Assembly (NCBI GenBank): GCA_937949945.1
Contig: CALFEQ010000080.1
Span: 1 to 64,000 of the forward strand
Source: an uncultured Myxococcales bacterium
GTDB lineage: Bacteria; Myxococcota_A; Polyangia; Polyangiales; Polyangiaceae
DNA length: 64,000 nt
Reading direction: 5' to 3'
Made by a program: the position numbers and the translations under genes. Numbering within the stretch: position 1 is the first letter of the stretch; each line of letters starts with the position of its first letter. Below are positions 1-8,711 of this stretch, in pieces. The notes below the pieces were generated by a model. The model was given only the letters and a program-made list of their open reading frames with translations, did no database searches and had not been told where the DNA came from.

Positions 1-371
<371 letters not shown>

Positions 372-584
372 AACTTTGCCCTCGCGACCGAAGCCGCGAA
401 GGACTTAATTCCTTTCCGGAGATCCAACCTCGAGTTCGAGCAAGCTCTCGCTCGCGGCTGGTTGATTCTGACTTTGGGTCAGAATTGGGAAGGTCACTTC
501 TGCTCGGACCGTCGGGATGACGGTACGGCATCGCGCCTTCCGGGAGCCCACTCTAGAGTCGTCTAGAATGAGCGTACGATTCAG

Positions 585-596
585 TTTTCAAGGACC
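585..596 (-). promoter_or_regulatory. boxA-like antitermination element in the rRNA leader
   Basis: On the minus strand the leader reads GGTCCTTGAAAA about 30 nt downstream of the predicted transcription start. This resembles the rrn boxA consensus (TGCTCTTTGAAAA), where NusB/NusE load the antitermination complex. The position between promoter and 16S is as expected. The remaining leader (372-584) holds self-complementary GC-rich segments that probably form the 16S processing stem. Confidence 0.55.
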
Positions 597-632
597 GAGG
601 CAGCGGGGCTACCGGCTGCGTTGGGGTCGCGA

Positions 633-690
633 ATCATATTCGCGACCGTTCGTTCGTCAACTCTTTTTTTTCGCCGACCGTCTTTTTTTT
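633..690 (-). promoter_or_regulatory. rRNA operon promoter with UP-element-like A-tracts
   Basis: On the minus strand, TTGACG (660-655) and TATGAT (638-633) are separated by 16 nt, a near-consensus sigma-70-type promoter that would start transcription near 626. Just upstream are two runs of eight A residues (T-runs at 664-671 and 683-690 on the plus strand) centred 19 bp apart, about two helical turns. That is the layout of an UP element bound by the RNA polymerase alpha C-terminal domain. These T-runs stand out sharply in this GC-rich DNA. Confidence 0.8.
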
Positions 691-1329
691 CTTCGGGGTC
701 GGCTCGGCGCTGCTTTCGCAGCGAGGTGAGCCGGGCCCCGGCCGAGGCGACGAAAGCTCGTCGCGTGCGGCGCGACCGGCGTGTGGAGAGCGCTCGAGCC
801 ATGAAGGCTCCAGCGCGGTCCGGCGTTCGTGGCGTTGCCGGGCAGCTCTGCCGAGCTGCGGGGCCTGCGCACGAAGCGGAAACCATTGTCATCCGCGGAG
901 GGCCTTTCGTCAAGCACCCCTGCCAAGAAATCGCAGGGGGGGGGCTTCCGCGAAGGACCACGGCTGCTACCGCCAGGGGTAGCTCCGCGGGACTCTCCAC
1001 ATGTGAAAGAGCGGTGGGTGGAGGCCGGGTTCTACCAAGGATTTCGGTCGCGTTTGCGACCATCGTCCCTGGGGAGAACGAGGTTCTCCACAACCTTTCC
1101 CCCTTGGGCTCGGCGAGGGCAGCCGACGGCCTGGAAGGACGTCTCGCCGCACCGCCGTCACCAGCGGGAGGGGCCGCGGAACATAGTCAGGGAGGCATCC
1201 GTGTCAAAACGAAAATGCGCGCCATGTGCGTTTTTGTCGCACGCCTCGGATCTCATTGAGGATTTTCGCGTGTATAGCGCACGCACCGAGGTTGTATGAC
1301 GCACGCATGGCAGCCTCTGCCCGAGCCGC
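691..1329. other. Non-coding region upstream of the rRNA promoter
   Basis: About 640 bp between the rRNA promoter and the stop codon of the Roadblock gene. No reading frame here has credible composition or family resemblance. A run of nine G residues lies near 936-944. No tRNA or clear second rrn promoter was recognised. Confidence 0.6.
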
Positions 1330-2064
1330 TCAGATGGGCTCGTCGGCGTACCAGCGCTGATTCGCCTCGCGCACGAGCATGAGCTCGGTTCCTTGCGCGG
1401 TCCGAACGCGAAAGCCTCGCTCGCGCACCGAGAGGCCCATCACGACGCCGAGGACCTCGACCGGCGTTTTTCCGCCTCCCGGGCTGCTCACGTGCGCGGG
1501 GCGACCTCGGCGATCGGTCTCGACGAGGACCGGAAACCACGAGCGCTGCCTCACGCCGTCGTGCTTCTCGAGATCGTTCCACCCCGCCTCTGCCGCGAGC
1601 GCCCTCGTGCAGACCTTCAGCGCGCGGGTCGAGATCGTGAAGGCCGCCCTCGGCTTGAGCAGGAGCCCGAGCGCATAGCCATCCGGAAGAGCGGTCGCGG
1701 CGACGCTCTTGCGCTGACCGCGGACCACGACCCAGCGCGGCTCGCCGAGCGCGCCGACGCGGGCGATCCCCTGGAGCACGAGCTGGAGGTGAGCCGCCGC
1801 GACCCGCAGATCGAACGGATCGCCTCGGCCGGCGTAGTCCACCGTCTCGCCCTCCGAATCGACGAGCGCCGCGGCGACGGCGCCGGGCACGCGATCGAGC
1901 AGGTCCGCGAGGATCTGGGTGAAAGCCGTCGTGTCCGTATCCCTCGGCGCGATCGGGCCGAAGACGCGAAGAGCGCGCGACGAAGGCGGGTTCGTGTCGC
2001 GGCTCGTGCGCGGCGGATCGTCGTCTGGCGACCAGCCCGGCATCTGCGGAGGCGACGGCTTCAC
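1330..2064 (-). CDS. Roadblock/LC7 domain protein
   Basis: 244 residues. Residues of roughly 48-150 resemble the Roadblock/LC7 fold: a helix (ILADLLDRVPGAVAAALVD), a turn with DSEGETVDYAG, and a helix with AAHLQLVL. These domains pair with small Ras-like GTPases such as MglA, usually as MglB-type GAPs or scaffolds. The C-terminal 90 residues are not recognised. No small GTPase gene is visible nearby. The start overlaps the stop of the PpiC-like gene by 4 bp (ATGA), so the two are translationally coupled at the end of the ttcA operon. The Roadblock call is good; the partner is unknown. Confidence 0.8.
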   Translation of the reverse strand: MKPSPPQMPGWSPDDDPPRTSRDTNPPSSRALRVFGPIAPRDTDTTAFTQILADLLDRVPGAVAAALVDSEGETVDYAGRGDPFDLRVAAAHLQLVLQGIARVGALGEPRWVVVRGQRKSVAATALPDGYALGLLLKPRAAFTISTRALKVCTRALAAEAGWNDLEKHDGVRQRSWFPVLVETDRRGRPAHVSSPGGGKTPVEVLGVVMGLSVRERGFRVRTAQGTELMLVREANQRWYADEPI

Positions 2065-3026
2065 GGGCCCCCGCTCGCCGACTCGGCGTACGGCTGCGCT
2101 CCGGTCAGCTTCGTGGTGACGCCGCGCATGAGCTCCTCCGCTGCGGGCGACACCTCGACGGACTTGGCTTCGCGGAGCGGCTTCAAGAGCGTGTCGAGCA
2201 GCGCCCGCGCTCGCATCGAGTACACCTCCTCCGCGAACACCACTCGACGCGTCTCGAGGGGCATCCTCTGCTCGGGGATTCTCTCGAGGAGCCGGATGAC
2301 GTGGAACCCGAATCGGGTCTCGACCACCGGGCTCGTTCCGCCGATCGACGGCACGTCGTGCGCGGCTCTCGCGAACGTCTCGTCCATGGCCCCCGGCCCC
2401 TCCGTCACCCAGCCGTCGTCCGTGAAGGCAGGGAGCCTCTCGACCCGCACCTCGATCTCCGGAGCGTGAGGCACTTCCTTGGCCTTCTTCTCGAACTCGG
2501 CGGCGTCCGCCGCATTCACGACGGCGCGATGGAGCTCCTCTGCGACGCGCCGCGCGGCCTCGACGAGCTTCTCGTCCTTCGGACGCAGCGCGATGGCGTG
2601 GATGACGCGCACGGCCGGCGGTCGATCCACCTCCTGCCAGTGCTTCTCCGTGAGCTCGGCGACCTCCTCGTCCGTCGGCGGACCGCGACGCTTCGCCTCC
2701 TCGAAGAGGCGGTCCGTGACCAAGCGCGCGCGCGCGGCCACCAGGCGGAACGACGCAGGCGCTTGCCGATCGAGCCCGCGCGCACGCGCGGCGGCCGCGG
2801 CGATCTCGTCGTCGACGATGCGGCGCACAGCCTCCTGCGGCGTCACGTTCTGGGCGACCGCCACGCTCGCGACGAGCGAGAGCGGGATCGCCTCGGCCCC
2901 GACCATCGCCGCGATCTCGCCGCCGAGCGCGGCATTCGCTTCCTCCCGCGCCGGCTCAGGGCGATCGCACGAGAGCGTCAGGCTCGTGCCGACGACGATC
3001 ATGCCCGCGAGCCGTCGCGCCGTCAT
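2061..3026 (-). CDS. PpiC/parvulin-type peptidyl-prolyl isomerase lipoprotein
   Basis: 321 residues. Starting at MTARRL gives a signal peptide ending in a lipobox-like TLSC with Cys20, so export and lipidation are predicted. The N-terminal helical part resembles the SurA/PrsA chaperone domain. The segment around residues 160-270 (RVIHAIALR...RFGFHVIRLLER) is a parvulin domain with the typical terminal GFHVIRL motif. Probable role: folding of exported proteins in the periplasm. It overlaps the preceding 58-residue membrane protein gene by 4 bp and the following Roadblock gene by 4 bp. Confidence 0.85.
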   Translation of the reverse strand: MTARRLAGMIVVGTSLTLSCDRPEPAREEANAALGGEIAAMVGAEAIPLSLVASVAVAQNVTPQEAVRRIVDDEIAAAAARARGLDRQAPASFRLVAARARLVTDRLFEEAKRRGPPTDEEVAELTEKHWQEVDRPPAVRVIHAIALRPKDEKLVEAARRVAEELHRAVVNAADAAEFEKKAKEVPHAPEIEVRVERLPAFTDDGWVTEGPGAMDETFARAAHDVPSIGGTSPVVETRFGFHVIRLLERIPEQRMPLETRRVVFAEEVYSMRARALLDTLLKPLREAKSVEVSPAAEELMRGVTTKLTGAQPYAESASGGP

Positions 3027-3199
3027 GCCCCCACCCCCGGCCGTGCGAGCTGGGTGCCCGCGCGAAGCGCCACGATCCCGACGACGAGATAGTAGATGGC
3101 CTCGACGTCGCTCGCGTGCGACAGCGCCACGGCGCCCAGCGCGAACGCAGCCGCAGCGCCCACGACGAGCGCCGCCGCCAGGACGTCGACGAACTGCAT
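3023..3199 (-). CDS. Small two-helix membrane protein (58 aa)
   Basis: An open frame of 58 codons, too short for most ORF thresholds, supported by a 4-bp ATGA overlap with the PpiC-like gene and typical codon bias. It encodes MQFVDV followed by two hydrophobic segments (about residues 6-26 and 34-47) with a short acidic loop (HASDVEA). A purine-rich GAGGG lies just upstream of the ATG. Family not recognised. Its place in a tightly packed operon makes it likely real. Confidence 0.65.
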   Translation of the reverse strand: MQFVDVLAAALVVGAAAAFALGAVALSHASDVEAIYYLVVGIVALRAGTQLARPGVGA

Positions 3200-3273
3200 C
3201 GACCCTCGAGGATACCTCGGGCTTCAGCGGGAAAGAACCGGCGACGCCACGACCACGAGCGCCGCGCGAGCAT

Positions 3274-4167
3274 TCACGGCCCGATGCGCAGCGTCCCGAA
3301 CGTGACGGCCGACACGACGAAGAGCGCGAGCATGAGGAGCCACGGCAGCGCTCGCCGGAGGCGCATGCGCGAGGGGGCACGCGCCCTGGTCCCGTGCCGC
3401 GCGAGAGCGATGCTCGTGGTCGCGCCGATGACGGCGATCCCGCAGACGACCGTGACGAGTCGAACCAATACGGCGCGCTCCGGAACGGCGACCTCCCAGC
3501 CGACGGTCTGCATCGCAAGCGCCATCACGACGCCGATGCCGACGTAGAGAGCGTCGCCTCGCGGCACCGCGCTGCGCGGCTTGAGCGAGGTGCTCGCGAC
3601 GATGCGTGATGCGCTGTCCGGATCCGGGCGAAGCGCAGGACCGGCGGAAGCGAACGCGAAGAGCGCCCAGCCCACCATCCCGAGGACGCCACGGACGGCG
3701 TCGAGCCGTGCCGACGAGAGCGCCGTGGGAACGAGCGCCCAGACGATCACGCTCGAGAGGACCAAGCCCCAGACGGACCACGCCCGCGCCCAGGTCGGCC
3801 CGGTCCACGATCGAGCCGTCTCGGCGAAGCTTCGCTTCTTCCGCGAGGCGCCCTCCTTCGGCTCCCTCGCCTCGTTCGCGTCCGCCGAGACCGCAGGCCC
3901 GGCGCCCTCGACGAGCGGCGCCGTCACGAGGGCGACGACGCCCACGATCGAGGCGACCTTCGCGAGCATGGGCGCGCCGCGGGACCACGCCGCCGGCGCG
4001 ACCGTGATCGCCCACGCGTAGAGGCCCGGGATGGCGGCCTGAGCCGACGCCCCGATGCTCGCCATCTTCGCGAAGACGACGTTCTGCTTTCGCGCGCGCG
4101 CGCGAGCGGACGCCGGACCGGAGGCCCCCGAAGCTCCGAGCTCCGCGTCGGAAGGAGCGTCCTTCAT
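3274..4167 (-). CDS. Multi-pass inner-membrane protein, unknown function
   Basis: 297 residues from MKDAPSD. The first 30 residues are polar with an Arg/Ala-rich stretch. About six hydrophobic segments follow: residues 50-65, 75-95, 135-160, 165-185, 215-240 and 270-290. A charged loop (KEGASRKKRS) lies between the second and third. The start overlaps the stop of ttcA by 4 bp. No catalytic motif is visible and the family is not recognised. The operon position does not explain its role. Confidence 0.75.
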   Translation of the reverse strand: MKDAPSDAELGASGASGPASARARARKQNVVFAKMASIGASAQAAIPGLYAWAITVAPAAWSRGAPMLAKVASIVGVVALVTAPLVEGAGPAVSADANEAREPKEGASRKKRSFAETARSWTGPTWARAWSVWGLVLSSVIVWALVPTALSSARLDAVRGVLGMVGWALFAFASAGPALRPDPDSASRIVASTSLKPRSAVPRGDALYVGIGVVMALAMQTVGWEVAVPERAVLVRLVTVVCGIAVIGATTSIALARHGTRARAPSRMRLRRALPWLLMLALFVVSAVTFGTLRIGP

Positions 4168-5036
4168 CCGGTCCGGTCTTCGCCGAGGCCGTCCTGCCGT
4201 GCGGCCGACGCGGCGCGGACGAGACGGGTCGCCGCGACGAGCCCGGCCTCTTCGGCGTCCATGGCCGACGACAGCCCCAGCCTCCGCCAGAGGTCCTTGT
4301 CGAGCAGGTGGCTCGGGCGAACGTTCTGGAGCGCGGCGAGCATCACGTTCTTGATGCCCGGGTGGGCTTGCTCGAGATCGTCGAGCATGCGCCCGACGAT
4401 CTTCCGCTGCAGGTTGTCCTGCGAGCCGCAGAGGTCGCACGGAAGGATCGGGAACGCCTTGGCCTTCGCGAAGACCTCGATGTCGTCCTCGGCGCAGTAG
4501 GCGAGCGGGCGGATGACGACGTGCCCGTCTTCGGAGACGAGCTTCGGCGGCATTGCAGCGAGCTGTCCCGAGAAGAACAGGTTGAGCAGCAGCGTCTGCA
4601 AGATGTCGTCGCGGTGATGCCCGAGCGCGATCTTCGTGCAGCCGAGCCGCCGCGCGGTCGTGTAGAGGATGCCGCGGCGCAGGCGCGAGCAGAGCGAGCA
4701 GTACGTCTTTCCTTCGGGGATCTTCTCTTTGACGACCGAGTAGGTGTCCTCCTCGATCATCGTGAAGTCGTACCCCTCTTCGCGCATGTAGCGCCGGAGG
4801 CGATCGGCCGGATAGCCGGGGTGTCCCTGGTCGACGTTGACGACGACGAGCTCGAACCGCACGGGCGCGCGCCGGGACAGCTCACGGAGGAGGTACAGCA
4901 TCGTGTAGCTGTCCTTCCCGCCGCTCACGCAGACCATCACGCGATCGCCGTCGGCGATCATGTCGAAGTCGGTAACCGCGCGAGCGAGCCCCTTCGCCAG
5001 ACGGCGCTCGACTGCCGACACGCTCGCGGAATCCAT
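4164..5036 (-). CDS. ttcA: tRNA 2-thiocytidine(32) biosynthesis protein TtcA
   Basis: 290 residues, normal for TtcA. The enzyme adenylates C32 of certain tRNAs and inserts sulfur using an oxygen-sensitive [4Fe-4S] cluster. Visible are the PP-loop ATP motif SGGKDS (38-43), the CSLC pair (Cys113, Cys116), GHHRDD (140-144) and a CDLC pair (Cys200, Cys203), which match the cluster ligands and the family core. It is the first gene of a five-gene minus-strand unit whose members overlap or lie close together. TtcA itself is a confident call; the link to the downstream membrane genes is only positional. Confidence 0.95.
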   Translation of the reverse strand: MDSASVSAVERRLAKGLARAVTDFDMIADGDRVMVCVSGGKDSYTMLYLLRELSRRAPVRFELVVVNVDQGHPGYPADRLRRYMREEGYDFTMIEEDTYSVVKEKIPEGKTYCSLCSRLRRGILYTTARRLGCTKIALGHHRDDILQTLLLNLFFSGQLAAMPPKLVSEDGHVVIRPLAYCAEDDIEVFAKAKAFPILPCDLCGSQDNLQRKIVGRMLDDLEQAHPGIKNVMLAALQNVRPSHLLDKDLWRRLGLSSAMDAEEAGLVAATRLVRAASAARQDGLGEDRTG

Positions 5037-5210
5037 CGCGCGTGACGGCTAGCAGCTCACCTGCGGCGCGGCAAGGCGAGCCCGCCCGAGCCGCGCCGGA
5101 CGAGCCGGGTCGTCGCTCGTGCTCCTCCTCGGCGCGCCCCGCCCCGGCTCGTCGCACGGACCGCGCGCGAGACGAGAGCAGGGCTGGACCAATGGAGGAC
5201 CGAGCGCGCG

Positions 5211-6971
5211 CTAGCGGCGCTTGCGGGCCGCCGTCTTCGCGCGGCCTTGCGGCTGACGCGCGCCTTCGTCGCCGGCGCCGGTGCCGGCTCGCGACCTACG
5301 CGGGCCCACTGCGCGCGCCGGCTTCGTCCCGTCCCGCGTACCCGCGGGCTGGGCCGAGCGCTTCTTCGCCGCCGCCTTCGCGGCGGCCGCTTCGGCGCGC
5401 GGCGCCGCCTTGGCGAGCGACGGCGCGGCCGGGGCCTCCGCCGGAGCCTCCTCCGCGGGCGCGGCGGCGGCCGCACGCGACGCCTGGTCGATGAGCTTCA
5501 GGAAGGTGAGCACGCCGTGGCCCGTGCCGCCCTTCGGGTCCCAGCCGCGGATGCGGTCGCCCATCGCCGGCCCGGCGATGTCGCAGTGGACCCAGTTCGG
5601 CACGTTCCCGATGAACTCGCGAAGGAAGAGCGCGGCGCTGATCGAGCCGCCCCAGCGCTCGCCGGTGTGCTTCAGATCGGCACAGTCGCTCTTGAGCTGG
5701 TCCTTCAGGTCCTCGAGCAGCGGCATGCGCCACATCTGCTCGCCGCTCGCCTTCACGGCGGACGCGAACTCCTCGGCGGTGGACTCGTTGTTCGCGTACC
5801 AACCGGAGCACGAGTTGCCGAGCGCGACGACGCACGCGCCGGTCAGCGTGGCGTTGTCGACGAGGAGATCCGGCTCGACCGAACGCGCGTACGCGAGCGC
5901 GTCGGCGAGGATGAGCCGGCCCTCCGCGTCCGTGTTGACGATCTCGACGGTCTTGCCGTCGAACGACGGCCACACGTCACCGGGGCGGTACGCGCCGCCG
6001 TCGGGCATGTTCTCGGCGGCGGCGAAGACGCCGTGGACCTCGACGTCGGGCTTCAGCTTCCCGACGATCGACATGAGGCCCACGATGTTCGCGGCGCCGC
6101 TCATGTCGTGCTTCATCTCGCCCATGCCGGCCGCGGGCTTGATGGAGAGACCGCCGGAGTCGAACGTGATGCCCTTGCCGACGAACGCGAGCCGGCGCTT
6201 CGGCTTCGGGGGGACCCAGGAGAGGTGGACGAGCGTGGGCTTGCGCTCGCTGCCCTGGCCGACCGCCTGGAGCAGCTTCATCCCGCGCTTCTGGATCTCC
6301 TTGAAGTCGAAGACCTGAATCTTCAGGTTCGAGTCCTTCGCGACCGTCTTCGCCGCCTCGGCGAGCGCCTCCGGGTAGAGGACGTTCGGCGGCTCGTTCG
6401 AGAGGTCGCGCGCGAGGTTCACGCCGCCGGCCACGATCTGACCGACTTCGACCATCTGCTTCGCGTCGCTCGGCACCTTGCCGAGCAGGCAGATGGTGAC
6501 CTGGGCGAGCTCGGCCTTCGGCTTCCGGTCACCGGTCATGTACTTCGTGAACCGGTAGGCGCCGAGCTCGAGGCCCTCGACGATCTCGCGGAGCCGGTCC
6601 TCGAGCCCCTCGGGGATCCCGAGCACCAGCCGCTTCGCCTTGTCGTTGTTCGCGACGCGCGCGGCCTTCGCCGCGAACGTGCGAACGTCACTGGCGCTCA
6701 GCTTCGAGACGTCGCCGAGGCCGATGACGACGAGGCGATCGGACTTGATGCGCCCCAGCGTCGAGAGCGAGAGCTGCTGGTCCTTCTTGCCTTTGAAGTC
6801 TTCCTTCTTGATGAGCCGACCGAGCGCGCCCCCGAGCGCACGATCGAAGCCGTCGAGCGTCGTGCGTTGGTTCTTCTTTGCACGGCCGCCGAGCAAGGGC
6901 GTTCCGACGACGGTGATGTCGCCGACCTCGCGCGCCGGCAACACGGAGCGGACGGTGATCTTCAGGGGCAT
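5211..6971 (-). CDS. pepA: Leucyl aminopeptidase (M17) with Ala/Lys/Arg-rich C-terminal tail
   Basis: 586 residues against about 500 for the family. The catalytic domain shows GKGITFDSGG (265-274), KHDMSG (287-292) and the M17 signature NTDAEGRL (346-353), which provide the two-metal ligands. It should release N-terminal residues from peptides in the cytoplasm. Residues of about 500-586 form an Ala/Pro then Lys/Arg-rich low-complexity tail ending in KTAARKRR, reminiscent of histone H1-like tails. Since E. coli PepA also binds DNA, the tail could add nucleic-acid affinity, but that is inference. Confidence 0.95.
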   Translation of the reverse strand: MPLKITVRSVLPAREVGDITVVGTPLLGGRAKKNQRTTLDGFDRALGGALGRLIKKEDFKGKKDQQLSLSTLGRIKSDRLVVIGLGDVSKLSASDVRTFAAKAARVANNDKAKRLVLGIPEGLEDRLREIVEGLELGAYRFTKYMTGDRKPKAELAQVTICLLGKVPSDAKQMVEVGQIVAGGVNLARDLSNEPPNVLYPEALAEAAKTVAKDSNLKIQVFDFKEIQKRGMKLLQAVGQGSERKPTLVHLSWVPPKPKRRLAFVGKGITFDSGGLSIKPAAGMGEMKHDMSGAANIVGLMSIVGKLKPDVEVHGVFAAAENMPDGGAYRPGDVWPSFDGKTVEIVNTDAEGRLILADALAYARSVEPDLLVDNATLTGACVVALGNSCSGWYANNESTAEEFASAVKASGEQMWRMPLLEDLKDQLKSDCADLKHTGERWGGSISAALFLREFIGNVPNWVHCDIAGPAMGDRIRGWDPKGGTGHGVLTFLKLIDQASRAAAAAPAEEAPAEAPAAPSLAKAAPRAEAAAAKAAAKKRSAQPAGTRDGTKPARAVGPRRSRAGTGAGDEGARQPQGRAKTAARKRR

Positions 6972-7102
6972 CGATCCAGGGCCTCCCGTGGCTGTTGGGG
7001 GCCCGGTTATACGCCGGACGGGTGGGTGTGGGATACAAGAAAGCTCTGGCGATCCAAACTACCCGCCCGCCGGCCCCCCGGACCGGCCCCGCCGGCGGGA
7101 GC

Positions 7103-7588
7103 TCACCCGACGAGCCGCGCGTGCTTTCCGAGGGCCAGGGGCATCGCGATCCGAGGCTCGGGCACCCCGGCGAAGACGCTTCGCGTCGGGATGCCGTCGA
7201 CGGAGAGGGCGATGATCGTCGGCGCGCCGCGATACACCCAGAGCACCTTGCAAGGGAGCGCGTACTCGACACCGGAGATCGCGTCGGCCGTGCGGAGGAT
7301 CACCTGCGCGCCGACCGGCACGGTCGACGCGCAGCTCACGATCACGGCGCCCGCCGCCACATTCCGGATCTCGACGGGGAGAATGGTCCCATCGCCGATC
7401 ATCTGCGCCGGCAAGGCGTGCTTCGGCCGCTCGTAGAAGCCGGCGGCTGGCACGTCGAGGTCGCCCGTGACGAGCTGCATCAACGACAAGAGCTCGATTT
7501 GCTCCTTCGCGTCGAGCGGCTCCCCGAGCGACGCGTTGCGAGCCTTCAGCTCCCAGAAGCGAACGAGAAAGTCGAGCTTGTCGATCAA
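7103..7588 (-). CDS. PilZ-like domain protein
   Basis: 161 residues when begun at TTG 7588 (LIDKLDFLVRFW). The frame stays open further upstream, but that part is Arg-rich and looks like out-of-frame sequence, so the TTG is preferred. A helical N-terminus (KEQIELLSLMQLV) precedes a beta-rich region (residues about 65-150) with the pattern ILPVEIRNVAAGAVIVSC and ILRTADAISGVEYALPCKVLWVYRG, as in PilZ-type barrels. The classical RxxxR / D/NxSxxG c-di-GMP residues are not clear, so c-di-GMP binding is doubtful. Confidence 0.65.
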   Translation of the reverse strand: MIDKLDFLVRFWELKARNASLGEPLDAKEQIELLSLMQLVTGDLDVPAAGFYERPKHALPAQMIGDGTILPVEIRNVAAGAVIVSCASTVPVGAQVILRTADAISGVEYALPCKVLWVYRGAPTIIALSVDGIPTRSVFAGVPEPRIAMPLALGKHARLVG

Positions 7589-8012
7589 GGCGCACCCTGT
7601 CCGGTGAGGTGTCACGTCTTCGAGCGGGACCGTCGAGACACGAGCGTGCGAAGCACATGCCACGGACGTCGTGCATGCGTTGGACGGACACGAGCGCGGA
7701 AAGTTTCCGCCCGCGCCGCGACGGTCCCGCTCGCGGAGCCAACGTCGTTGCGGAAGGGTCCGCAAAGATTGACGCCTCGAACGTGGACGGCGGCCGTGCA
7801 CCGAAAGCCGGGCCCGGACGCGACGAGCCGATCGGGACCGCTCGGCTGGTGCAGGGTCGTCCCGCGACCATGTCGCCGCTGTCATGCGTCGTGACCTGCA
7901 CACGTGAATCGGTCAACGCGCTACGCGCCGTCGCGCAAAGGCCCATGCGGTCAGGGCGTCGCACGCGCGACCCTACTTGCCGCTGCGCACCTGCTTGGGA
8001 CAGAGTTGTGGG
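7589..8012. other. Intergenic region between divergent PilZ-like and lipoprotein genes
   Basis: About 420 bp separating two divergent genes, so it should hold promoters for both. I see no near-consensus -35/-10 pair, hairpin or repeat that can be assigned with confidence, and no convincing small gene. Confidence 0.4.
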
Positions 8013-8711
8013 GTGAAGCGCGCGTACCTGGGCCTGCTGAGCCTGCTTCTCCTCGGCAGCAGCGCCTGTTCGGAGCCGAAGGTGTCGCTCGCGAAAGGTC
8101 CGCGGGAGTACACCGACAGCGACTACCCGCAGGTGCTCGAGCGGTGGACACGCTCGAAGAGCCTCGTGGCGATCAGCGAGCTCGACACGCTCCTCACCGT
8201 CACGGCCACGTTCGAGTCGTGGGACTTCCGTTGGGCGTACGTCGTCAAGTACGCGAACGACTATCGCCTCACCGTCGAGCAGCGACGCACCTTGCTCGAG
8301 CGAACGCTCGCCGAGACGCAGGACAGCCACCGCTTCTACGTCGCGCTCTACGGCACGAAGGTCCGCTGGGCGGATCTCACCAAACCCCAGTCGGCGTGGA
8401 TCGTCCGCCTGATCGACGACGAAGGAAACGAGACCGCACCGACGTCGATCGAGCTCATCCCGCGGCCAGGGCCGCTCGAGGTCCGGTATTTCCCGTACTC
8501 GACGGTGTGGCGGCACGTCTTCCGGATCAAGTTCCCGACGACGACACCCGACGGCCGCCCGACAATCAGCCCGAACGCACGCTGGTTCGGCCTCCGCTTC
8601 GCAGGAGCGGAAGGGAACGAAGAGCTGCGCTGGGAGATCGATCCGAACCAGAAGACCGGACCGGTGACCGGACGCGGGGCCGCCGCGCTACATCCCCGCG
8701 AACACCTCTAG
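8013..8711 (+). CDS. Lipoprotein of unknown function
   Basis: 232 residues from GTG 8013, chosen because it gives a compact signal peptide (KRAYLGLLSLLLLGSSAC) with Cys19 as the lipid-modified residue. The mature part (SEPKVSLAKGPREYTDSDY...) is a soluble mixed alpha/beta domain rich in Trp and Tyr, with no enzyme motif I recognise. The 3' end overlaps the 3' end of the convergent cNMP-like gene by 24 bp. Confidence 0.8.
   Translation: MKRAYLGLLSLLLLGSSACSEPKVSLAKGPREYTDSDYPQVLERWTRSKSLVAISELDTLLTVTATFESWDFRWAYVVKYANDYRLTVEQRRTLLERTLAETQDSHRFYVALYGTKVRWADLTKPQSAWIVRLIDDEGNETAPTSIELIPRPGPLEVRYFPYSTVWRHVFRIKFPTTTPDGRPTISPNARWFGLRFAGAEGNEELRWEIDPNQKTGPVTGRGAAALHPREHL

Noticed and set aside
936..944. 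Run of nine G as a possible phase-variation tract
   Set aside because: Not in or next to a credible gene start.
5037..5210. Gap between ttcA and pepA checked for a tRNA
   Set aside because: No cloverleaf or conserved tRNA motifs found; no tRNA recognised elsewhere in the window either.
5247..7436. Long open frame antisense to pepA
   Set aside because: An Arg/Asp-rich mirror of a GC-biased gene; no family resemblance, and pepA itself is certain.
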